Positions 56,997-64,000 of a stretch of 64,000 nucleotides of DNA are shown one piece after another. The DNA is from Colwellia sp. Arc7-635 (GTDB lineage: Bacteria > Pseudomonadota > Gammaproteobacteria > Enterobacterales > Alteromonadaceae). The notes under the pieces were generated by a model. It made no database searches and was not told where the DNA came from. It saw only the letters and a list, made by a program, of their open reading frames with translations. A program made the translations under genes and the position numbers. Every line of letters begins with the position of its first letter. The first letter of the stretch is position 1. The DNA is taken from contig NZ_CP034660.1 of the NCBI RefSeq assembly GCF_003971255.1, forward strand, positions 4,402,001 through 4,466,000. The letters are read 5' to 3'.

Positions 56997-57569
56997 ATGT
57001 CTCGTTCTAAAAAATCACGTAAACCGGGCACTGGCTCTATTGGCATCCTTAAAGATGACAAAAAAAAATTAGTAGAACCAAAACCTCGTAGAGCCAAGAA
57101 AACAAATGGCAACGAACCAGGAAATCGCCAAAAAGAAGCTACGGCTAAAGTGCTTAACGGCCCTAACTCTGCAAAAAATAAAGATCCTCGCATTGGTAAT
57201 AAAACGCCTATCGATTTAGGTAAACCTGTTGCAACGCCTGCTAAAACTAAGCCCGCTAAAAAAGCTCAGCAAAATTCACCTATCGCAGCTATTCGTGTGG
57301 TTGAAGTGAGTGAGTCATTAGCCGATCAATTAAGTCGTATCGAGCAAGATCCTAGATTGCTTGAAATACTTGAAAAACAAGATATTGATGCAGAATTAAG
57401 CGCTGAAGAAGTAAGCTATTTCAATACGCTGATGGAACAACATGAAAAAATTAGTCAAGAACTTGGCCTTGATGAAGAAGATGAAATAGTAACTCCAGCT
57501 AGCAAATCTGACTCTGAAGACGACTTATGGGACAAGTTTGATAATAGTGATTTATCAAAATTTGAATAG
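56997..57569 (+). CDS. yihI: Der GTPase activator YihI
   Basis: YihI stimulates GTP hydrolysis by the ribosome-assembly GTPase Der. The 190-residue product starts MSRSKKSRKPGTGSIGILKD. A long basic, disordered stretch follows, then a C-terminal acidic helical domain (LADQLSRIEQDPRLLEILEK, YFNTLMEQHEKISQELGLDE), ending in DDLWDKFD. These match the family. It leads the DUF2489 gene by 9 bp, an order common in Gammaproteobacteria with hemN next. Confidence 0.9.
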   Translation: MSRSKKSRKPGTGSIGILKDDKKKLVEPKPRRAKKTNGNEPGNRQKEATAKVLNGPNSAKNKDPRIGNKTPIDLGKPVATPAKTKPAKKAQQNSPIAAIRVVEVSESLADQLSRIEQDPRLLEILEKQDIDAELSAEEVSYFNTLMEQHEKISQELGLDEEDEIVTPASKSDSEDDLWDKFDNSDLSKFE

Positions 57570-57578
57570 GTAGGCCTC

Positions 57579-58070
57579 ATGCTATCAGATTCTTGGGTAT
57601 ACCTTGCTCTATTAGGCATTGTTATCATTGGCGTACTAGCAGTTATAGCAACAAAGCTGCTTCGCCAATTAAAGCAACAAACGCTTGAGCAAGCACAAAA
57701 GCAAGCAGCGCAACAACAAGCGCTGCAGCAGCATGATAAAAAAATTATCGCTAGTGTCATTATCATTGTTCGCGCAATGAAAGAAGAGCAATGCGATATT
57801 GCAGAAGGTTGTTGGCGTTTAAGTGTACTGCTTGATTCGCTAAAGTTAAGCGAAGACCTTAATGTGCAATTTCCAGCTGTATTTAAGCTTTACGAAGCCA
57901 TTAAGCATATGCCGATTCTATCAGCTCGCAAGAAGTTAGATAAACAATCACGTATGAAACTTGACCTAGAACGCATGAAAATTGAAGCAGAATTAGCTGA
58001 AGATATTCGCCGAGATATTAGCCTGCTGCACCAATATGCTAATGAACGTAATAGTATGTTAAGCCAATAG
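57579..58070 (+). CDS. DUF2489 membrane-anchored protein
   Basis: The 163-residue product has an N-terminal membrane segment (VYLALLGIVIIGVLAVIATKLL), a Gln/Ala-rich coiled-coil linker, and a helical domain with IIVRAMKEEQCDIAEGCWRLSVLLD, FPAVFKLYEAIKHMPI and RMKLDLERMKIEAELAEDI. This is the DUF2489 family, always near yihI and hemN in this class. The function is unknown. AGG before the ATG and a 9-bp gap tie it to yihI. Confidence 0.88.
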   Translation: MLSDSWVYLALLGIVIIGVLAVIATKLLRQLKQQTLEQAQKQAAQQQALQQHDKKIIASVIIIVRAMKEEQCDIAEGCWRLSVLLDSLKLSEDLNVQFPAVFKLYEAIKHMPILSARKKLDKQSRMKLDLERMKIEAELAEDIRRDISLLHQYANERNSMLSQ

Positions 58071-58134
58071 CACAATAGTTTCGACTAATGTTCTACGCCA
58101 ACTCATTGTATTAAAAGTACAAATGCATGAAAAA

Positions 58135-58148
58135 TTGACATAAGTCAC
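58135..58148. promoter_or_regulatory. Weak FNR/CRP-like site before hemN
   Basis: TTGACATAAGTCAC is an imperfect palindrome about 85 bp before the hemN start. It shares the TTGA/TCA frame with FNR sites but has three mismatches to TTGATNNNNATCAA. Confidence 0.25.
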
Positions 58149-58233
58149 AATAAAGCCGCCGGCATTGCGCTTGATCAATGTTTGCGCGGCTAGTTTATCT
58201 ATAATAGCGGCAAGTTGATAAACGGGAAGACTC

Positions 58234-59604
58234 ATGCAAGCAACTCAATTTTTCGATAGCGCACTCTTAAAAAAATATAACACTAGCGGCCCACGATATA
58301 CTTCATATCCAACAGCATTAGAGTTTCATGATCAATTCCAGCATGAACACTTAGTGCAAGCTATAGAGGCATCTCCAAATCGTGAACTATCTTTGTATGT
58401 ACACATTCCTTTTTGTCATAGCCTTTGTTATTACTGCGGTTGCAATAAGGTTATTACGCGCCATCGTGATAAAGCCGATACTTACCTTGAGTTTCTTGCG
58501 CAAGAAATTGCCTCACGAGCACCATTATTCAAAGACTATACCGTTAAGCAACTGCATTGGGGCGGCGGTACACCCAGCTTTTTACGCCACGAACAAATCA
58601 CTAAACTTGTTGAGTTATTAAAAGAGAAGTTCACTTTTGCTGATCAAGTAGAAATGAGTATTGAAATAGATCCCCGTGAAATCGAAATGAACTTAGCTGA
58701 ACATCTATATAGCTTAGGTTTTAATCGCTTGAGCATTGGTGTGCAAGATATTGACGAAAAAGTTCAACAAACGATTAACCGCGTGCAATCGACAGAATTT
58801 ATTGAAAACTTTATCGCGCATGCAAAAGAAGTAGGGTTCAAATCGATTAATATCGATTTGATCTATGGCTTACCACATCAAAATATAGAAACCTTTACTC
58901 GCACGCTAAACAAAGCTCATGAAATGGATGTTGACCGTATTTCATTGTTTAGCTATGCCCATATCCCATCACGCTTTGCCGCCCAACGTAAGTTGAGAGA
59001 CGAATGGTTACCTAGCGTAGATGAGAAGTTTGCACTAATGAAACTCGCTATCGAAAAACTCTGTGATTTTGGTTACGACTTTATCGGGATGGATCACTTT
59101 GCCAAACCTGAAGATGAATTATCCATCGCGCAAAAAGCGGGTAATTTACATCGAAACTTTCAAGGTTACACCACAAAAGGCGGTTGCGACCTATTAGGTT
59201 TAGGTGTGTCATCAATCAGTGCCATTGGCAACAGTTTCAGCCAAAACACCAAAGATTTACAAGATTATTATAAAGCGATTGATCTGCAAGCACACGCTCA
59301 TGTCAAAGGCGTAAGCTTGTCAAACGACGACATTATCCGTGCAGAAGTGATACGCGAGCTAATGTGTAATCTTTATCTAGATAAAAACAAAATTAATGAG
59401 AAATTTTCAATTAACTTTGATGACTATTTTGCCGAAGACTTACCTTTACTACAAACCTTCATCAACGATGGTTTATTGAGTAACAGTCCTGACGAAATTA
59501 AAGTAGCGCAAAAAGCACGATTGTTAATTCGCAACATTTGTATGAGCTTTGACGCTTACATGAAACAACACGTGAATAAGCAGCGTTTCTCACGCGTTAT
59601 TTAA
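58234..59604 (+). CDS. hemN: Oxygen-independent coproporphyrinogen III oxidase
   Basis: HemN is a radical-SAM enzyme that decarboxylates coproporphyrinogen III in haem synthesis without oxygen. The 456-residue product has GPRYTSYPTALEFHD, the cluster motif YVHIPFCHSLCYYCGC (Cys at about 60, 64, 67, and 69), HWGGGTPSFL, and NIDLIYGLPHQ. The length matches E. coli HemN (457). Its last 4 bases overlap the convergent DUF1285 gene. Anaerobic control is likely in this family but the site found upstream is weak. Confidence 0.96.
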   Translation: MQATQFFDSALLKKYNTSGPRYTSYPTALEFHDQFQHEHLVQAIEASPNRELSLYVHIPFCHSLCYYCGCNKVITRHRDKADTYLEFLAQEIASRAPLFKDYTVKQLHWGGGTPSFLRHEQITKLVELLKEKFTFADQVEMSIEIDPREIEMNLAEHLYSLGFNRLSIGVQDIDEKVQQTINRVQSTEFIENFIAHAKEVGFKSINIDLIYGLPHQNIETFTRTLNKAHEMDVDRISLFSYAHIPSRFAAQRKLRDEWLPSVDEKFALMKLAIEKLCDFGYDFIGMDHFAKPEDELSIAQKAGNLHRNFQGYTTKGGCDLLGLGVSSISAIGNSFSQNTKDLQDYYKAIDLQAHAHVKGVSLSNDDIIRAEVIRELMCNLYLDKNKINEKFSINFDDYFAEDLPLLQTFINDGLLSNSPDEIKVAQKARLLIRNICMSFDAYMKQHVNKQRFSRVI

Positions 59605-60149
59605 TTATCTAAAGCCCCTAAACTAAATCGATGATCGGCGCTGAGAAACACCAATTCAGCGCCATTACCGTTATTATCCTCATGCGCTAACTCAACCCAC
59701 TGATAATAAACATTACGATGCACTCTAGCCTGTAAATTTCGTCTAACCGTTATATATAAATTGCCAGCGTCACTAATTTCTAATGGATGTTCTGCATCTA
59801 ATATAAAGCTATCGTCTAAATTCGTCGTCACTTGCATCTGTGATTTTTGCTCATCAAGCCATTGCCATTGTGTTATCAAAAAAGGCGCATCTTCAACAGT
59901 AATACCTATTTTCTCAACAGGCGTCACTAAGAAGTACTTTTCATCTTCTTTTTTTAATACCGAAGCAAAGAGCTTAACTAAAGATAAACGCTTAAAGACT
60001 GTGCCATTGTAAAACCAATGACCATCCGACTTTATTTCCAGATCTATATCCCCACAAAAAGGAGGATCCCATAATTCGACCGGCGGCATTTTCTTTGTAT
60101 CACCTTGTTGAGAATCAGAAATTTGTGCAGAAATTTTATTTAATGACAT
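59601..60149 (-). CDS. DUF1285 family protein
   Basis: The 182-residue product has the family core: PPVELWDPPFCGDIDLEIKSDGHWFYNGTVFKR, LVTPVEKIGITVEDAPFLI, DAEHPLEIS, and VRRNLQARVHRNVYYQWVELA. DUF1285 proteins form two small beta domains and are widespread in proteobacteria without an assigned role. It is soluble with no signal peptide. It overlaps the end of hemN on the opposite strand by 4 bp. Confidence 0.88.
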   Translation of the reverse strand: MSLNKISAQISDSQQGDTKKMPPVELWDPPFCGDIDLEIKSDGHWFYNGTVFKRLSLVKLFASVLKKEDEKYFLVTPVEKIGITVEDAPFLITQWQWLDEQKSQMQVTTNLDDSFILDAEHPLEISDAGNLYITVRRNLQARVHRNVYYQWVELAHEDNNGNGAELVFLSADHRFSLGALDN

Positions 60150-60482
60150 AGTATTTTACTTAAGCAATGGCTTTAAAGTAATTGTATTAATGAATGGAAC
60201 ACTTAGCGAGAAGTAAAACTAAATAACACCAGATTATCATTTAAAACAAGTAGTGAATAAATGAATCTATCGAGCGATAAATACATAATAGGCATAAGAA
60301 ACAGAGATTCACCATGCTGACTTTAATTAATTTCAATAAAATTTACGATCGAATAGAGTTTTTACAAATCTCTGCTAACCTCAAAAGAATAAAGGAGATC
60401 TTTAAGTTCCAGGTATGGATACAGCCCTAACTATTAGCTAAAAATCATACTGAAACGCTCAAACTTAAGGTAATCCTCAACG
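60150..60482. other. Intergenic region upstream of the chemoreceptor gene
   Basis: 333 bp of AT-rich sequence with no gene. It should hold promoters for both divergent neighbours. AAGG lies 11 bases before the chemoreceptor ATG. Confidence 0.4.
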
Positions 60483-62507
60483 ATGTATAAGTTTAAAAAA
60501 ATCAATCACAAACTAGTTTTTTCATTTCTTACCCTATCATTACTTCCATTAATTATTTTTGCATTTTTCAGTATTGATATGGCTAAAAATGCCATTCAAC
60601 AGCAAGCGTTCAATCAATTAGAGTCAGTAAGAACGATCAAAAAAGCCCAATTAACCAACTATATTTCCTCGCTTAAATCCAGCTTACTTATATTAGATAA
60701 TGATCCTTATGCCGCAATAGCACTAGAAAAGTTTTCAATAGCAACGATTAATGGCGGCATCAACGGAAGCGAATGGCAACAGCTTGAGCAACAATACGGT
60801 GAACACTTCAAAACGACTAATCAGATTAACGCATGGTACGATTTATTCTTGATCGATCTAAAAGGTAATATTGTTTTCAGTGCTGCTAAGGAATCTGATC
60901 TTGGAATGAACATCAATAATTCGGCACTGGGAAAAAGCAGTTTAAACGATGCTTTTACACAAGCTCAACGCAGTGATAGAGGCACACTTTCCATCAGTGA
61001 TTTTAAACCTTATGCTCCGTCTAACAATGAACCAGCAGCTTTCATTATGGCTAAAAAATATGATGAAAATAGTAATCATATAGGTTATATCGCATTGCAA
61101 TTTCCAATAGGTAAAGTTAACACTATCATGCAGCAACGTGACGGCATGGGAGAGACAGGTGAAACTTATTTAGTTGGGCAAGACAAACGCATGCGCTCTG
61201 ACTCGTTTCTCGACCCTAAAAATCACTCTATTATCGCCTCATTCGCGGGTAACATTGCTGAAAATGGCGTTGATACGGTTGCCGTAGACCGTGCATTTAG
61301 AGGTGAATCAGCCAGTGAAATAATTACTGACTACAATGGTAACTCTGTACTATCTTCCTTTACAATATTCGATCTTGGTACATTTCAATGGGCTTTGATT
61401 GCCGAAATTGACGAATCTGAAGCATTTGCCACCGCAAACACATTAATAAAAATATCGACCATTACCATTATTGTTGCCTCTATTGTGATCACTTTAATTG
61501 GCTTATTAATTGCCAAAAATATTAGCACACCGATCGTATTAGCGGTAACTGCTGCTCAGCATGTTTCATCTGGTGATTTAACCCAAACCATCGAGGTCAA
61601 TCAACATGATGAGCTGGGCTTATTGCAACAAGCGATGCGCGACATGATTGTGCGCTTAAAGAGCATGATTGAGCACATTTCAGCTTCTGCTGAGCAACAA
61701 GCTGCAGCCTCACAAGAACTTTCTAGCATTACAGCTCAAACAGACCGTAATGTTAGCCGACAACAGCAAGCAACGGATCAAGTCGCGACCGCTATCAATG
61801 AAATGAGTACATCGATAGATGAAGTGACCAATAGAACATCGGAAGCATCCGATGTTGCCGATAACTCAAAACGACTTGTTAGTACCAGCTCATCAGCAGT
61901 AAATGAAACCATAGAAGAGATTAGAACTTTATCTGAAAGCATATTAGATTCAAAAAATATGATTGATGAAGTTCAAGAAGGCACTGAAAACATTGTGAAT
62001 ATTCTCGTGGTTATTAAGGGAATTGCCGATCAGACAAACTTGTTAGCGCTGAACGCTGCAATCGAAGCTGCTCGTGCTGGTGAACAAGGTCGAGGTTTTG
62101 CTGTCGTTGCCGACGAAGTGAGAACACTGGCGCAAAATACTCAAAAGTCGACCATTGAGATTGAGAACATGATTCAATCACTAGAAAGCAAAGTAAGTAA
62201 AGCGACGGCATCAATGAATATAGGCAGTGAACAAGCAAAAAGTATTGTCGAAAGAACTCATGAAGTAACTCGCTCATTATCAGAAGTTGAAATTTCAGTG
62301 GCTCAAATTTCAGACATGAACATTCAAATAGCAACTGCCACGCAGCAGCAAAGTGAAGTTGCTCGTGATATTAATCAACAAGCGATTGAAATTAGTGATA
62401 TCTCTGTTGAGACTGGTGATAGTGCGAAAGAAATATCTGCAGCAAGTGACGAACTCGCAAAACTTGCAGCCGATTTAACCGATCAAGTAAGAACATTTAA
62501 AATTTAA
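60483..62507 (+). CDS. Methyl-accepting chemotaxis protein
   Basis: The 674-residue receptor has an N-terminal membrane helix ([19 protein letters not shown]) and a periplasmic sensor of about 290 residues of the dCache type ([35 protein letters not shown]). A second membrane helix ([17 protein letters not shown]) precedes a HAMP domain. The signalling domain has the conserved tip [37 protein letters not shown] (given here only as a position, about residues 510-545). It would send signals to CheA. The ligand is unknown. No CheB/CheR-tethering pentapeptide is seen at the end. Confidence 0.95.
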   Translation: MYKFKKINHKLVFSFLTLSLLPLIIFAFFSIDMAKNAIQQQAFNQLESVRTIKKAQLTNYISSLKSSLLILDNDPYAAIALEKFSIATINGGINGSEWQQLEQQYGEHFKTTNQINAWYDLFLIDLKGNIVFSAAKESDLGMNINNSALGKSSLNDAFTQAQRSDRGTLSISDFKPYAPSNNEPAAFIMAKKYDENSNHIGYIALQFPIGKVNTIMQQRDGMGETGETYLVGQDKRMRSDSFLDPKNHSIIASFAGNIAENGVDTVAVDRAFRGESASEIITDYNGNSVLSSFTIFDLGTFQWALIAEIDESEAFATANTLIKISTITIIVASIVITLIGLLIAKNISTPIVLAVTAAQHVSSGDLTQTIEVNQHDELGLLQQAMRDMIVRLKSMIEHISASAEQQAAASQELSSITAQTDRNVSRQQQATDQVATAINEMSTSIDEVTNRTSEASDVADNSKRLVSTSSSAVNETIEEIRTLSESILDSKNMIDEVQEGTENIVNILVVIKGIADQTNLLALNAAIEAARAGEQGRGFAVVADEVRTLAQNTQKSTIEIENMIQSLESKVSKATASMNIGSEQAKSIVERTHEVTRSLSEVEISVAQISDMNIQIATATQQQSEVARDINQQAIEISDISVETGDSAKEISAASDELAKLAADLTDQVRTFKI

Positions 62508-62514
62508 GGCGAAT

Positions 62515-62549
62515 AGGCTAGCCAATGAACTTATATCATTGGCTAGCCT
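62515..62549 (+). terminator. Long hairpin after the chemoreceptor gene
   Basis: AGGCTAGCCAATGA and TCATTGGCTAGCCT form a perfect 14-bp stem with a 7-base loop, 8 bp after the stop. No T run follows, so it may work with Rho or protect the mRNA end. Confidence 0.6.
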
Positions 62550-62664
62550 GACACTAGCGATGGTTCAAAACAGGTGAACGTGACAATTTATAATCATACT
62601 TATCCAGAATGATTAATGAGTAACGTAAATATTAATAAAAATTGCCCGAAAGGTAATATATTTC

Positions 62665-62694
62665 TTGTCAATCAATACAAAAATACAATATACT
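62665..62694 (+). promoter_or_regulatory. Promoter of tRNA-His
   Basis: TTGTCA (62665-62670) and TATACT (62689-62694) are 18 bp apart. A GC-rich CCTCGCGCC follows, a discriminator typical of stringently controlled stable-RNA genes. Confidence 0.7.
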
Positions 62695-62733
62695 CCTCGC
62701 GCCTTACCACAAGGCGTTTCAAGTAAGTTCAGT

Positions 62734-62810
62734 GGTGGCTATAGCTCAGTTGGTAGAGCCCCGGATTGTGATTCCGGTTGTCGAGGGTTCAAGTCCCTTT
62801 AGCCACCCCA
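62734..62810 (+). tRNA. tRNA-His (anticodon GTG)
   Basis: The acceptor GTGGCTA pairs with TAGCCAC. The extra 5' G at position -1 pairs with C73, the special identity mark of tRNA-His. The D arm (AGCTCAGTTGGTAGAGC), the anticodon loop TTGTGAT, the T arm GGGTTCAAGTCCC and an encoded CCA are all present. The sequence is nearly that of E. coli tRNA-His. It stands alone, with no second tRNA beside it. Confidence 0.98.
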
Positions 62811-62992
62811 TTCTTCCTGCATTTTCCTTATCATCTAGTATCAATAAAATAATCATATTTCGAATGTTTTTATACCCCCCACAATAAATATTTATCGCTA
62901 TAAAACCTTCAATTTATTGCATCCTAAATGAACTTAAACGCCACCCTATCGATATATAGAACAAGGATGGTATTTATAAAGTTTTTAATATA

Positions 62993-63018
62993 AAAAACCC
63001 AGCAGAAGCTGGGTTTTT
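62993..63018 (-). terminator. Terminator of the surface-type protein gene
   Basis: AAAAACCCAGC and GCTGGGTTTTT form an 11-bp stem with an AGAA loop. On the minus strand a T run follows. It lies 25 bp after the stop at 63043. Confidence 0.9.
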
Positions 63019-63042
63019 AGTTTTAAAAATAAATGACTATGA

Positions 63043-64000
63043 TTATTTTAGTATTTCATCATCACAACTTTGTGGAGTGAAACCATATTTTTCGGCAATA
63101 AGAGTTTTCATATCCTCACAAGTATTACCTAGTACAGGAGTCTTAATCGCTTGCTCAAGTATAGAGTTTTTCATGATTTTTTCAGTAACAGTAGTAGGGC
63201 TATTGTTAGTACCTAAGCCTGAATTCAAAGATAATTTGTCATTATCATAGTCATGTAAACCACACACGCTAGCCGCGTTACAAGTAATAAATAATATATC
63301 ATTGAATCGTGAAGTACCTATATCGTCAACGCCTGCCTCAGAGCTACTAGAATCAGCTAAAGGAGTAGTCGAATTAAATTGATAATTTCGACGATTTGCC
63401 CCTTCAGTTTCATTCAAAATAACGTCTACTGTATAATTGGTATCACCTGAACCACTGTAATAGTGAACATCAATATCAAACTGCCCGTTACTATAAGATG
63501 AACTTGACTCTGCACGGTAAGAAATAACTTCAGGGCCAAAACCACTCGTATCATCTCGATCCAAATTCCCTAATGTTGCCGTGCGGTCACTAAACCAAAT
63601 AGTTTCATTGAGAGGATCTTTTGAATAAATATCAATATCAGTAGCGGTATCCCAACGCAGTACAAATACAACGCGGGAAGCAATTAAAGCATTGGTGCGA
63701 GTTGAACCTGCAGCAACACCATTCAAAGTAATAATTTCTTCACGCGTTGTTGGTGCATTACCATTAAAGCCTTGTGCATTAACATTATTAACTCCCAAGG
63801 ACATGACAACAGAGCCATCAAAGCTTCCGTTTGAATTCATTGGCACAATAGTAGTAATACCATTTGCGGTAATATGAACGTCATTAGTAAAGTCTCTTCC
63901 TTCCTCTGGGATGCTACCAGATATAGAAACGACACGATCATCTACATCATCACCAGATTCATGACTACTAATAATAGTATCAACATCAAGTTGATCACGA
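63043..64000 (-). CDS. Secreted/surface protein with a YfaP-like domain (5' part outside window)
   Basis: The frame stays open to the right edge of the window, so at least 319 C-terminal residues belong to a longer gene; the GTG at 63846 is not its real start. The sequence is Ser/Thr/Asn/Gly-rich and acidic. A domain with FVLRWDTATDIDIYSKDP, IWFSDRTATLGNLDRDDTSGFGPE, and GQFDIDVHYYSGSGDTNYTV resembles the YfaP/DUF2135-type beta-sandwich of envelope proteins. Four Cys lie toward the end (ITCNAASVCGLHD, NTCEDMK, QSCDDE), likely as disulfides. It probably acts outside the cytoplasm; the full domain plan cannot be seen. Confidence 0.65.
   Translation of the reverse strand, partial: RDQLDVDTIISSHESGDDVDDRVVSISGSIPEEGRDFTNDVHITANGITTIVPMNSNGSFDGSVVMSLGVNNVNAQGFNGNAPTTREEIITLNGVAAGSTRTNALIASRVVFVLRWDTATDIDIYSKDPLNETIWFSDRTATLGNLDRDDTSGFGPEVISYRAESSSSYSNGQFDIDVHYYSGSGDTNYTVDVILNETEGANRRNYQFNSTTPLADSSSSEAGVDDIGTSRFNDILFITCNAASVCGLHDYDNDKLSLNSGLGTNNSPTTVTEKIMKNSILEQAIKTPVLGNTCEDMKTLIAEKYGFTPQSCDDEILK

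Noticed and set aside
56881-57072. 63-residue plus-strand frame over the CsrB-like terminator
   Set aside because: It spans the terminator hairpin and runs into yihI in another frame; no ribosome site.

Overview
The window looks like chromosome from a marine gammaproteobacterium of the order Alteromonadales, most likely Colwellia, Thalassotalea or a close relative. This is inferred from the AT-rich composition, the E. coli/Vibrio/Shewanella-like housekeeping genes (uvrA, ubiX-mpl, srkA-dsbA, ccoG, yihI-DUF2489-hemN), the astCAD arginine-succinyltransferase cluster with a DUF1338 gene behind it, and a CsrB-type RNA. No rRNA, CRISPR array or prophage was seen.

Layout. 1-12.3 kb: an MFS transporter (cut by the window start) divergent from uvrA, a two-gene spermidine-synthase-like module, an outer-membrane barrel, rluF, an FMN reductase, a small lipoprotein with a yjdF-like gene, a DUF3291 gene, and a divergent HxlR regulator/SDR dehydrogenase pair. 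12.7-18.85 kb: an integron-type gene-cassette array without an integrase (a CALIN). It holds five cassettes of mostly unknown function, including a ParDE toxin-antitoxin pair on the opposite strand. One attC site in it appears to be split twice, by an IS110-group element and by an IS1111-group element. 19.2-28.4 kb: a GNAT acetyltransferase, a TudS/DUF1722 protein, a 1093-residue TolB-propeller amidohydrolase, ubiX, mpl, and a MOSC-ferredoxin fusion. 28.4-32.9 kb: the pxpABC 5-oxoprolinase operon behind a 209-bp palindromic repeat, then a porin-like protein. 33-40 kb: a pabA/trpG-type amidotransferase, an HDOD protein, astC-astA-astD, and a DUF1338 protein. 40.2-44.8 kb: a DUF3802-like gene, a tandem-OB SSB paralogue next to a large membrane-anchored propeller/SHOCT protein, a secreted nuclease and a TVP38-type membrane protein. 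45-51 kb (mainly minus strand): dsbA-srkA-ccoG, a small membrane protein, and hutG-hutF, with hutF broken by a one-base frameshift. 51-56 kb: a peroxiredoxin-glutaredoxin hybrid, a VF530-family gene with an in-frame stop, purU, an M61 peptidase and a VOC protein. 56.5-64 kb: a CsrB-like small RNA, yihI, a DUF2489 gene, hemN, a DUF1285 gene, a chemoreceptor, tRNA-His, and the 3' part of a secreted surface-type protein.

How genes work together. pxpABC converts 5-oxoproline to glutamate. AstC/A/D are three of the five steps of arginine breakdown to glutamate and succinate; astB and astE are not in the window. HutF/HutG would convert formiminoglutamate to glutamate, but hutF looks inactive. DsbA with SrkA, and CcoG, serve envelope oxidation and cytochrome oxidase maturation. 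The CsrB-like RNA would titrate CsrA.

The most notable content is the cassette array with its doubly interrupted attC, the probable bridge-RNA regions of the two IS elements, the CsrB-like RNA, a family of 160-209-bp palindromic repeats, and two degraded genes (hutF, VF530). All function calls rest on reading motifs by eye; no search was run.
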